Shown in pieces: positions 18,401 to 28,601 of a stretch of 29,521 nucleotides of DNA; position 1 is the stretch's first letter; each line of letters opens with the position of its first letter. A model generated the notes under the pieces. That model did no database searches. It was not told where the DNA came from and saw only the letters and a program-made list of their open reading frames with translations. A program made the translations under genes and the position numbers. The stretch is from Prorocentrum cordatum (lineage: Eukaryota > Sar > Dinophyceae > Prorocentrales > Prorocentraceae), in NCBI GenBank assembly GCA_963575745.1, contig CAUYUJ010021037.1, positions 698,057-727,577 on the forward strand, given 5' to 3'.

Positions 18401-20586
18401 GGAATTGGGGAGGATTCTACAAAGGAAAAAGGAGGAGTTGGGGAGGATTCGGGAATTGGAGAGGATTCTACAAAGGAATAAAGGAATAGGTGGGGAAGAT
18501 TTGGTAACTGAGGAGGATTCTACAAAGGAGAAAGGAGGAGTTGGGGAGGATTCGGGAATCGGTGAGGATTCCACAACGGAAAAAGGGTGGGTTGGGGAGG
18601 ATTTGGGAATGTGGGCGGATTCTACAAAGGAAAAAGGAAGAGTTGGGGAGGATTTTGGAATCGGGGAGGTTTCTACAAAGGAGCAAGGAGGAGTTGGTGA
18701 GGATTTGGAATTTGCTGAGGATTCTACAAAAAATGAAAAAGGACGAGTTGGGGAGGATTTGGGAATTGGGGAGGATTCTACAACGGAAAAAAATGTTCTG
18801 GTGAGGATTTGAGAATTGGTGAGGATTCTACAGAAAGGAAAAAGGATGAGTTGGGGAGGATTTGGGAATTTGGGAGGATTCTACAAAAGGGAAAAAAAAG
18901 AGTTGGGGAGGATTTTGGACATTGGGGATGATTCGACAAACGAAAAAGGATGAGTTGGGCAGGATTTTGGAATGCGGGAGGATTCTACAAAGGAAAAAAA
19001 ATAGGAGTTGGGCAGGACTTGGGAATTGAGGAGGGTTCCACAATGAAAAAAAAAGGAGGAGTTGGGGAGGATTTTGGAATTGGGGGAGGATTCTACAAAG
19101 GAAAAAGGAGGAGTTGGTGAGGATTTGGGAATTGGGGAAGATTTTACAAAGGAAAAAATGTGTTGGAGAGGATTTGGGAATTGAGGAGGATTCTACAAAG
19201 GAAAAAAGGAGGAGTTGGGGAGGATTTGGGAATTGGGGAGGATTCTACAAAGGAAAAATGAAGAGGGATGATTTGGGAATTGCGGGTGATTCTACAAAAG
19301 GAAAATGACGGAGTTGAGGAAGAGTTGGGGAGGATTTGGGCCTTGGGGAGGAATCTGCAAAGGAAAAATGATGAGTTGTGGAGGATTTGGGTATTGGGGA
19401 GGAGTTTACAAAAGAGAAAGGAGGAGTTGGGGATGATTTGGGAATTGGCGATCCTACAAATGAAAAAGACGGAGTTGGGGAGGATTTGGGAATTGAGGAG
19501 GGTTCTACAAAGGAGAAAGGGGAGTTGGGGAGGATTTGGGAATTGGTGAGGGTTCTACAAAGGAAAACGGAGGAGTCGGGGAGGATTTTGGAATTGGGGA
19601 GGATTCTACAAAGGAAAAAGGATGAGTTGGGGAGGATTTGGGAATTGGGGATTTTACAAAGGAAAACAGAGAAGTCGGGGGGATTTGGTGATTTGGGGAG
19701 GATTCTACGAAAGGAAAAAAAGATGAGTTGGGGAGGATTTGGGAATTGGGGAGGCTTCTACAAAGGAAAAAGGAGGAGTCGGGGAGGATTTGGGAATTGG
19801 GTGGGGATTCTACAAAGGAAAAAAAAGGAGTTGGGGAGGATTTGGGAATTGGGGAGGATTCTACAAAGGAAAAAGGAGGAGTTGGGGAGGATTTGGGGAT
19901 TGGAGAGGATTCTACAAAAGGAAAAAAGGACGAGTTGGGGGGAGTTGGGAATTGGGAGAGGATTCTACAAAGGAAAAAGGAGGGGTTGGGGAGGATTTGG
20001 GAATTGGGGAGGATTCTACAAAGGAAAAAGGAGGAGTTGGGGAGGATTTGGGAATTGGGGGGGGGGGGGGGGGTTATACAAGGGAAAAAGGATGAATTGG
20101 GGAGGATCTGGGAATTGAGGAGGATTCTACAAAGGAAAAAAGAAGGAGTTGGAGAGGACGTAGGAATTTGGAAAGGATTCCACAAAAGGAAAAAGGAGGA
20201 GTTGGGCAGAATTTGGGAATTGGGGAGGATTCTACAAAAGGGAAAAGGAGGAGTTGGGGAGGATTTGGGAATCGGAGAGGGTTCTACCAAGGAACCAGGA
20301 TGAGTAGGGGAGGATTTGGGAAGTGGTGAGGATTTTACAACGGGAAAACGCGGAGTTGGGGAGGATTTGGGACTTGGGGAGGATTCTACAAAGGAAAAAA
20401 AACGAGTTGGAGAGGATTTTGGAATTGGGCCGGATTCTACAGAGGAAAAAGGAGGAGTTGAGGAGGATTTGGGAATTGGGGAGGATTCGACAAAGGAAAA
20501 ATGATAAGTTGGGAGGGGTTTTGGAATTTGGTGAGGATTCTACAACGGAAAAAGGAGGAGTTGGGAAGAATTTGGGAATTGGTGAG
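15484..20586 (+). repeat. 51-bp minisatellite, G-rich strand on +, about 100 units
   Basis: The unit order is GAGGAGTTGGGGAGGATTTG, GGAATTGGGGAGGATTCTAC, AAAGGAAAAAG, with a period of 51 bp (for example 16081 to 16132). Units vary by substitutions and 1-3 bp indels. Fifty-one is 17 codons, so the three G-rich-strand frames are open and encode 17-residue repeats (EELGRIWELGRILQRKK, GGVGEDLGIGEDSTKEK, RRSWGGFGNWGGFYKGK). Indels break every frame within a few hundred bases, which argues against coding selection. Longer-range similarity exists, for example about 17281 with 18102. A run of 17 G lies at 20057-20073. Confidence 0.97.
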
Positions 20587-20600
20587 GGCTCTCGTCGTAA
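20587..20600. other. Strand-switch centre of the minisatellite
   Basis: The last G-rich unit ends GAATTGGTGAGGG. About ten bases (CTCTCGTCGT) follow, and then the array resumes as its reverse complement, AAATCCTCCCTAACTCATCC. The switch is abrupt, with almost no spacer. It could be a biological inversion point or an assembly join. Confidence 0.85.
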
Positions 20601-21550
20601 ATCCTCCCTAACTCATCCTTTTTCCTTTGTGGAACCCCCCCCAATTCCCAAATCCTCCCCAACTCCTCCTTTTTCCGTTGTAGAATCCTCCCCAATTCCC
20701 AAATCCTCCCCAACTCCTCCTTTTTTCCTTTTGTAGAATCCTCACCAATCCCCAAATCCTCCCCAACTCCTCATTTGTCCTTTTGTAGAATCCTCTCCAA
20801 TTCCCAAATCCTCACCAACTCATCCTTTTTTTGCTTTGTGGAATCCTCCTCAATTCCCAAATCCTCCCCAACTCCTCCCTTTTCCTTTGTAGAATCCCCC
20901 CCCTCCCAATTCCCACGCCCTCCCCAACTCCTCCTTTTCCTTTGTAGAATCCTCCCCAATGCCCAAAACCCTCCGCAACTCCTCCTTTTTCCTTTGTAGA
21001 ATCCTCCCCAATTCCCGAATCCTCCCCAACTCCTCTCTTTTTTTCCTTTTGTAGAACCCTCGCCAATTCCCCAATCCTCCCCAACTCATCTTTCTTTTTC
21101 CTTTGTAGAATCCTCCACACGTCCCAAATCCTCCCCAACTCCTCCTTTTTCCTTTGAAGAATCCTCCCCAAATTCCAAAATCCTCCGCAACTCCCCCTTG
21201 TTCCTTTGTAGAATCCTCCCCAATTCCCAAATCCTCCCCAACTCTTCCTTTTTCCTTTGTAGAATCCTCCCCAATTCCCGAATCCTCCCCAACTCCTCAT
21301 ATTTCATTTGTTGAATCCTCACCAATTCCCGAATCCTCCCCGACTCCCCCTTTTTCCTTTGTAGAACCCTCTCCAGTTCCCAAATCCTCCCCAACTCCTC
21401 CTTTTTCCTTTGTAGAATCCGCCGCAATTCCAAAATCCTCCTCAACTCATCCTTCTTCCTTTGTAGAATCCTCCCCAATTCCCCAAATCCTCCCCAACTC
21501 TTCCTTTTTCCTTTGTAGAATCCTCCCCAATTCCGAAATCCTCCACAACT
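20600..21550. repeat. Higher-order repeat segment, copy 1
   Basis: About 19 consecutive minisatellite units share private variants with 23490-24440. These are GTGGAACCCCCCCC at the start, TTTTTGCTTTG.GGAATCC, AATGCCCAAAACCCTCC, ACTCATCTTTCTTTTTCC, TTTGAAGAATCCTCCCC, CTCATATTTCATTTGTTGAA, AATTCCCCAAATCC and AATTCCGAAATCC, all in the same order at an offset of about 2.89 kb. Confidence 0.85.
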
Positions 21551-22472
21551 CCTCCTTTTTCCTGTGAAGAATCCCCCCCAAGTCCCAAATCCTCCCAACT
21601 CCTCCTTTTTCCTTTGTAGACTCCTCCCCAATTCCAAAATCCACCCCAACTCCTCCTTTTTCCTATGTAGAATCCTCACCAATTCCCAAATCCTCCCCAA
21701 CTCCTCCTTTTTCTCTCGTAGAATCCTCACCAGTTCCCAAATCCTCCCCAACTCATCCTTTTTCCTTTGTAGGACCACCCCTCCATTCCGAAGTCCTCCC
21801 CAACTCTTCCTCTTTCCTTCTGTAGAACCCTCACCAATTCCCAAATCTTCCCCAACTCTTCCTTTTTCCTTTGTAGAACCATCCCCAACTCCCAAATCCT
21901 CCCCAACTCTCCTGTCTCCTTTGTAGAACCCTCCCCAATTCCCAAATCCTCCCCAACTCCTCCTTTTTCCTTTGTAGAATCCTCCCCAATTCCCAAATCA
22001 TCACCAGCTCCTCCTTTTTCTGTTGTAGAATCCTCCCAAATTCCCAAATCCTCCCCAACTCATCCTTTTTCCGTTGTAGAATCCTCACCAATTCCCAAAT
22101 CCTCCCCAACTCCTCCTTTTTCCTTTGAAGAATCCTCCCCAGTTCCAAAATCCCACCCAACTCCTCATTTATCATTTGTAGAATCCTCACCAATTCCCAA
22201 ATCCTCCCCAACTCCTCCTTTTTCCTTTGCAGAATCCTCCCCAATCCCCAAATCCTCTCCAACTCCTCATTTTTCCTGCGGAATCCCCCCCAATTCCAAA
22301 ATCCTCCCCAACTCCTCCTTTTTTCCTTTTGTAAAATCTTCCACAAATCCCAAATCCTCCCCAACTCATCCTCTTTCCTTTGTAGAATCCTCCCCAATGC
22401 CCCACATCCTCCCCAACTCCTCCTTTTTCCGTTGTAGAATCCTCACCAATTCCAAAATTCCCCCCAACTCCT

Positions 22473-22474
<2 letters not shown>

Positions 22475-22521
<47 letters not shown>
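22475..22521. repeat. 47-base T tract inside a minisatellite unit
   Basis: The usual T5 of the unit (CTCCTTTTTCC) is here a run of 47 T, followed by CTCTCTCTTCC. It most likely arose by slippage at the pre-existing T run. A poly(A) insertion on the - strand is the alternative, but no extra sequence or target duplication accompanies it. Confidence 0.95.
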
Positions 22522-23489
22522 CTCTCTCTTCCTTTTGTAGAATCATCCCCAATTCCCAAATCCTCCCCAAATCCTTTTTTTTCCTCTGTAGAATCCTCCA
22601 CAATTCCGAAATCATCCCCAACTCGTCCTTCTTCCTGTGTAGAGTCCTCCCCAATTCCCAAATCCTCCCCAACTCCTCCTTTTTCCGTTGTAGAATCCTC
22701 CCCAACCCCCAAATCCTCCCCAGCTCCTCCTTTTTCATTTGTAGAATCCTCTCCAATTCCAAAATCCTCCCCAACTCATCTTTTTTTCCCTTGTAGAATC
22801 CTCACCAATTCCCAAATCCTCCCCAACTCCTCCTTTTTCCTTTGTAGAATCATCACCAATTCCCAAAATCCTCCCCAACTCCTCTTTTTTCTTTTGTAGA
22901 ATCCTCGACGATTCCCAAATCCTCCCCAACTCCTCCTTTTTCCTTTGTAGAATCCTCCACGATTCCCAAATCCCCCCCAACTCCCCTTTTTTTCCTCTGT
23001 AGAATCCTCCACAATTCCAAAATCCTCCCCAACTCATCCTTTTTCCTTTGTAGAATCCTCACCAATTCCCAAATCCTCCCCAACTCCTCCTTTTTCCTCT
23101 GTAGAATCCTCACCAATTTCCCAAATCCTCCCCAACTCATCCTTTTTCCTTTGTAGAGCCCTCCCCAATTGCCAAATCCTCCCCAACTCCTCCTTCTCCT
23201 TTGTAGAATCCTCGTCAATTCCCAAATCCTCCTCAACTCCTCCTTTTTCTTTTGTAGAATCCTCCACAATTCCCAAATCTCCCCCAACTCCTCCTCTTTC
23301 CGTTGTAGAACCCTCCCCAACTCCCAAATCCTCCCCAACTCCCCTTTCTCCTTTGTAGAGTCCTCCACACATTCCCAAATCCTCCCCAACTCCTCCTTTT
23401 CCCTTTGTAGAATCCTCACCAATTCCCAAATCATCCCCAGCTCCTCCTTTTTCTTTTGTAGAGTCCTCGCAAATTCCCAAATCCTCCCC

Positions 23490-24440
23490 AACTCATCCTT
23501 TTTCCTTTGTGGAACCCCCCCTCAATTCCCAAATCCTCCCCAACTCCTCCTCTTTCCTTTGTAGAATCCTCCCCAATTCCCAAATCCTCCCCAATCCTCC
23601 TTTTTCCTTTGTAGAATCCTCCCCTCCTCCTTTTCCTTTTGTAGAATCCTCACCAATCCCCAAATCCTCCCAACTCCTCATTTTTCCTTTTGTAGAATCC
23701 TCCCCAATTCCCAAATCCTCCCCAACTCCTCCTTTTTTGCTTTGCGGAATCCTCCCCAATTCCCAAATCCTCCCCAACTCCTCCTTTTTCCTTTGTAGAA
23801 CCCCCCCAATTCCCACACACTCCCCAACTCCTCCTTTTCCTTTGTAGAATCCTCCCCAATGCCCAAAACCCTCCCCAACTCCTCCTTTTTCCATGTAGAA
23901 TCCTCCCAATTCCCAAATCCTCCCCAACTCCTCTCTTTTTTTTCCTTTTGTAGAACCATCCCCAATTCCCAATCCTCCCCAACTCATCTTTCTTTTTCCT
24001 TTGTAGAATCCTCCACAATTCCCAAATCCTCCCCAACTCCTCCTTTTTCCTTTGAAGAATCCTCCCCGAATTCCAAAATCCTCCGCAACTCCTCCTTGTT
24101 CCTTTGTAGAATCCTCCCCAATTCCCAAATCCTCCCCAACTCTTCCTTTTTCCTTTGTAGAATCCTCCCCAATTCCCGAATCCTCCCCAACTCCTCATAT
24201 TTCATTTGTTGAATCCTCCTCAATTCCCGAATCCTCCCCAACTCCTCCTTTTTCCTTGGTGGAATCCTCCCCAGTTCCCAAATCCTCTCCACCTCCTCCT
24301 TTTTCCTTTGTAGAATCCTCCGCAATTCCAAAATCCTCCTCAGCTCATCCTTCTTCCTTTGTAGAATCCTCACCAATTCCCCAAATCCTACCCAACTCCT
24401 CCTTTCTCCTTTGTAGAATCCTCACCAATTCCGAAATCCT
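23490..24440. repeat. Higher-order repeat segment, copy 2
   Basis: Direct duplicate of 20600-21550, including the variant GTGGAACCCCCCCTC at its start. It shows that blocks of many units have been copied within the right arm, and that the near-centre segment was one of them. Confidence 0.85.
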
Positions 24441-27400
24441 CCCCAAACTCCTCCTTTTTCCTTTGTAGAATCCTCCCCGATTCCCAGATCCTCCCCAACT
24501 CCTCCTTTTTCCTGTGTAGAATCCTCTCAAATTCCCAAATCCTACCCAATTCCTCCTTTTTCCTTTGTATGATCCTCACCAATTCCCAAGTCCTGCCCAA
24601 CTATTCTTTTTTCCCGTGTAGAAGCCCCCCTCAATTCCCCAAATCCTCACCAACTCCTCCTTTTTTCCTGTGTAGAATCCTCCTCAATTCCCAAATCTCC
24701 CCCAACTCCTCCTTTTTCCTTTGTAGAACCCTCCCCAATTCCCAAATCCTCCCCAACTCACATTTCTCCTTTGTAGAATCCTCCACAAATTCCCAAATCC
24801 TCCCCAACTCCTCCTTTTTCCTTTGTAGAATCCTCCACAATTCCCAAATCCTCCCCAACTCCACCTTTTTCCTTTGTAGAATCCTCCCCAATTCCCAAAC
24901 CCTCCCCAACTATTCCTTTTTCCGTTTGTAGAATCCTCCCCAATTCCCAAATCATCCCCAACTCATCATTTTTCCTTTGTAGAATCCTCCCCAATTCCCA
25001 AAAACCCTCCCAACTCTTTCTTTTTCCTTTTGTAGAATCCTCCACAATTCCAAAATCCTCCATTTTCCTTTGTAGAATCCCACCCAATTCCCAAACTGCC
25101 CCCCAACTCATCCTTTTTCGTTTGTAGAATCCCCCCCAATTCCCAAATCCTCCCGATCACATCCTTTTTTCCTTTGTAGAATCCTCCCCAATTCCCAGAT
25201 CCTCCCCAACTCTTCCTTTTTCCCTTGTAGAATCCTCCCCAATTCCCAAATCCTCCCCAACTCCTCCATTCTCCTTTGTAGAATCCTCCCCAATCCCCAA
25301 ATCCTTCCCAACTCTTCCTTCTTCCTTTGTAGAATCCTCCTCAAATCCCAAATCCTCACCAACTCTTCTTTTTTCATGTGTAGAATCCTTCCCAATTCCC
25401 AAATCCTCCCCAACCTTTTTTTCCTTTTGTAGAATCCTCCCCAAATACCCAGATCCTCCCCAACACCTCCTTTTTTTCTTTTCGTAGAATCCTCTCAAAT
25501 TCCCAAATCCTCCCCAACTCTTCCTTTTTCCGTGGTAGAACTCACCCCAATTCCCAAATCCTCACCAACTCATCCTTTTTCCTTTGTAGAATCCTCCACA
25601 ATTCCCAAATCCTCCCCAGCTCCTCCTTTTTCGTTTGTAGAACCCGCCACAATTCCAAAATCATCCTCAACTCCTCTTTTGTCCTTTGTAGAATCCTCCC
25701 CAATTCCCAAATCTTCCCCAACTCATCGCTTCTCCTCTGTGTAATCCTCATCAGTTCCAAAATCCTCCCCAACTCCTCTTCTTTTCCTTTGTGGAATCCT
25801 CACCAGTTCCCAATTCCTCCCCAAATCATCATTTTTCCTTTGCAGAATCCTCACCATTTCCCAAATCCTCCCCAACTCCTCCTTTTTCCTTTGTAGAACC
25901 CTCCCCAATTCCTAGATCCCTTCCAAATCCTATTTTCTCATTTGTAGAATCCTCCACAATTCCAAAATTCTCTCAAACTCATCCATTTTTCCGTTCTAGA
26001 ATCCTCCCCAATTCGCAAATCCTCTCCAACTCATCCTTTTCCTTTGTAGAATCCTCACCAATTCCAAAATCCTCCCCAACTCCCCCTTTTCCTCTGTAAA
26101 ATCCTCCCCAATTCCCAGATCCTCCCCAACTCCTCCTTTTTCCTTCGTAGCATCCTCCCCAATTCCCAAATCCTCCCCAACTCTTCCTTTTTTCCTTTGA
26201 AGAATCCTCCCCCATTCCTAAATGCTCCCCAACTCCTCCTTTTTCCTCTGTAGAATCCTCCCCAATTCCGAAGTCCTCCCCAACTCCTCCTTTTCCCTTT
26301 GTAGAATCCTCACCAATTCCCAAAATCCTCCCCAACTCCTCCTTTTTCCTTTGTAGAATCCTCCGCAATTCCAAACTCCTCCCCAACTCCTCCTTTTTTT
26401 TCCTTTGTAGAATCCTCCCCAATGCCAAAAAATCCGCCCCAACTCCTCCTTTTTCCTTTGTAGAATCCCCCCCAATTCCAAAAATTCTCCCCAACTCCCT
26501 CTTTTTCCTTTTGTAGAATCCTCCCTAATTCTCAAATCCTCCCAAACTCCCTCTTTTTCCTTGGTAGAATCCTCACCAATTTCCAAATCCTCCCCAACTC
26601 CTTCTATTTCCTTTGTAGAATCCTCCCCAATTCCAAAATCCCACCCAACTCCTCCTTTTTCCTTTGTAGAACCCTCCCAAATTCCCAAATCCTCCCCAAC
26701 TCCTCCTGTTTCCTTTGTAGAATCCTTCCCAATTCCCAAATCCTCCCCAACTCCTCCATTCTCCTTTGTAGAATCCTTCCAAATTCCCAAATCCTCCCCA
26801 ACTCCTCTTTTTTCTTTGGTAGAATCCTCCCCAATTCCCAAATCCTCCCCAACTCCTCCTTTTTCCTTTTGTAGAATCCCCAATCCATTCCCAAATCCTC
26901 CCCAACCCTTTTTTTCCTCTGTAGAATCCTCACCAATTCCCAAATCTTTCCCAACTCCTCCTTTTTCCTTTGTAGAACCCTCCCCAATCCCCAAATCCTC
27001 CCAAATTCCCCTTTCTCCTTTGTGGAATCCTCCCCAATTCCCAAATCCTCCCCAACTCCTCCTTTTTCCTTTGTAGAGCCTCCCCAATTGCCAAATCCTC
27101 CCCAACTCCTCCTTTTCTTTTGTTGAATCCTCCCCAATTCCCAAATCCTCCCCAACTCCTCCTTTTTCCTTTGTAGAATCCTCCCCAATTCCCAAATCCT
27201 CCCCAACTCCTCCTTTTTCCTGTGAAGAATCCCCCCCCCAAGTCCCAAATCCTCCCCAACTCCCTCCTTTTCCTTTGTAGAATCCTCCCCAATTCCCAAA
27301 TTCTCCCCAACTCTTCCTTTATCCTTTGTAGAATCCTCCCCAATTCCCAAATCCTCCCCAACTCTTCCTTTTTCCTTTGTAGAATCCCCCCCAATTCCCA

Positions 27401-27493
27401 AATCCTCCCCAACTCCCTCTTTTTCCTTTGTAGAATCCTCCCCAATTCCCGAAGTCCTCCCCAACTCCTGCTCATAATTTCTGTAGAATCCTA

Positions 27494-27608
27494 ATCGTGA
27501 AATCCCCCCCCAACCCCGCTGACGTCATTACAGGGCGCAAAAATAATTATCGAAACGATTTTTCCGGTAATGTAATGTTTTTTGCCCCTGCAGTAATACG
27601 ACATTTTT
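27494..27608. other. AT-rich quasi-palindromic island, right
   Basis: GACGTCATTACAGGGCG, AAAAATAATTATCGAAACG, ATTTTTCCGGTAATGTAATG. Outer CATTAC and GTAATG, and inner AAAAAT and ATTTTT, are complementary, with small offsets. The last 19 bases recur in the left island in direct orientation. It marks the boundary of the minisatellite. Confidence 0.65.
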
Positions 27609-27705
27609 CCTTCCTCCCTCCTCCTCCACCTCCTCCTCCTCCTCCTCCTCCTCCTCCTCCTCCACCACCTCCTCCTCCTCCTCCTCCTCCTTTTCCTTCT
27701 TCTTA
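27609..27705. repeat. CCT pyrimidine tract
   Basis: About 95 bp of CTCCTC with CCACC interruptions, pyrimidine on +. It has no counterpart at the matching place in the left arm, so it was added to or lost from one side. Poly-Pro and poly-Glu frames derive from it. Confidence 0.95.
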
Positions 27706-27984
27706 CCCCCTGTCGTGCGGCTTGGCGTTGCAACGCACGTGCGCATCTCAGCGTGCACCGCAGAATGGTCGATTGAATCGGTCCACTTGGTTCTCGGACG
27801 GCCAGTTTAGCTGGAGCCTCCTGGGCGAAAGTGGGAGTTAGAGTGATGCGGGCGGACTCGGGGGGACTCGTAGCTTCCAGCGGCGCTCCTTTGTCCATGA
27901 GGATTTGTTTTCCATTGCTTTCTCTGGAATCCACACGCGCTCCATTTTGTCACAAGGATCCCTTCTGAAATTCTATACACAACA
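27706..27984. other. Unique sequence in the right arm
   Basis: About 280 bp of single-copy-looking sequence (CTGTCGTGCGGCTTGGCGTTGC...TTTGTCACAAGGATCCC) with no counterpart in the left arm. A - strand frame runs through it but is continuous with the pyrimidine-tract artefact. No gene is recognised. Confidence 0.5.
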
Positions 27985-28275
27985 ATGGTGCTGTGTTGCA
28001 CACGGTTGATGTGGTGCACACAGGCGCCGTGGCGTACACAGGCACTGCAATGCACGCAGGCATTGTGGTGTACACTGGTGTTGTGTTGCGCACGGCTGAT
28101 GTGGGGTACGGAAGCGCTGTGGTGTACGCAGGAGCTGCTGTGCCCACAGGCACGGTGGCACAAACTGACGCTTTGTTGCACACGGTTGCTGTGGTGTACA
28201 TCGCCGGTGTGGTGTACACAGGCGTTGCGGTGCACGCGGGCACTGTGATGTACACAGGCGTTGTGGTGCATTTCG
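27985..28275. repeat. 18-bp minisatellite, right arm, about 16 copies, inverted
   Basis: Reverse complement of the 15015-15306 repeat; the + strand reads ACACAGGCGCTGTGGTGT. The span and estimated copy number match the left array. Its outer flank (CGCCACCTACATGTTCGTGC) is the inverse of the left array's outer flank. Confidence 0.9.
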
Positions 28276-28342
28276 CCACCTACATGTTCGTGCTACCCGT
28301 CCTCTGTCATTCTTAAGCATTCCCAGACGCCGCCGGCGCGAA

Positions 28343-28410
28343 ACGTGACGTCATCGACCCCCTCCCCCCCCAAATGATTGCCGTCATCGGCCCGGACTAA
28401 AAAACAGGCT
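28343..28410 (-). repeat. Outer element, right inner copy
   Basis: Read on the - strand this gives GAGCCTGTTTTTTAG, GATGACGGCAATCATTTGGG, a G run and GATGACGTCACG, matching 14817-14900 in order. It also contains the palindrome TGACGTCA at 28347-28354. Confidence 0.65.
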
Positions 28411-28411
28411 C

Positions 28412-28474
28412 CAGCCGCGTCCGCGCGCACGGCGACGATGAGCGACGAGCGACGAACCACGAGCGACGACGACG

Positions 28475-28524
<50 letters not shown>
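28412..28524. repeat. CGACGAG / GAC simple repeat, right
   Basis: AGCCGCGTCCGCGCGCACGG, GCGACGA repeats, then about 20 GAC triplets. It is in the same orientation as 14920-14988 rather than inverted. Confidence 0.9.
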
Positions 28525-28530
28525 ACCAGA

Positions 28531-28580
28531 CACCTATGCGGATTCCTACGCGGACACCTACGCGGATCCCAATGCGCACG
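28531..28580. repeat. 12-bp tandem repeat, about 4 copies
   Basis: CCTATGCGGATT, CCTACGCGGACA, CCTACGCGGATC and CCAATGCGCACG follow one another. It is a small degenerate tandem repeat next to the GAC tract. Confidence 0.85.
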
Positions 28581-28601
28581 GCGGCAGTGCCCGGAGCGCA
28601 C

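Larger units (their letters stand above)
20599..27493 (-). repeat. 51-bp minisatellite, C-rich strand on +, about 135 units
   Basis: The same unit as the left array, inverted: CCCAATTCCCAAATCC, TCCCCAACTCCTCC, TTTTTCCTTTGTAGAATCCT. On the C-rich strand two frames are open (SPIPKSSPTPPFSFVES and CRILPNSQILPNSSFFL) and the third is stopped by TAG in TTTGTAG. The outermost unit (near 27470, GCTCATAATTTCTGTAGAATCC) is the inverse of the variant at the left end (near 15490, GGATTCTAGAAGGGAATTAA). That supports common descent of both ends. Confidence 0.97.

Noticed and set aside
15484-20586. Interstitial telomere repeat (TTTGGG/TTGGGG look)
   Set aside because: The G runs sit in a fixed 51-bp unit with A-rich and GATTCTAC parts. 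No 6-8 bp telomeric periodicity.
15484-27493. CRISPR array
   Set aside because: Units are contiguous with no separate spacers, have a period of 51 bp, vary along their whole length, and no cas-like gene is present.
20599-27493. Simple sequencing fold-back (right arm as a reverse copy of left-arm reads)
   Set aside because: Variant units beside the centre do not mirror each other, and the right arm is longer with its own duplicated blocks. A misassembly of two real arrays is still possible.
28347-28354. TGACGTCA as a CRE-type regulatory site
   Set aside because: An eight-base palindrome is expected by chance, and no promoter or gene is nearby. Mentioned only as part of the outer element.
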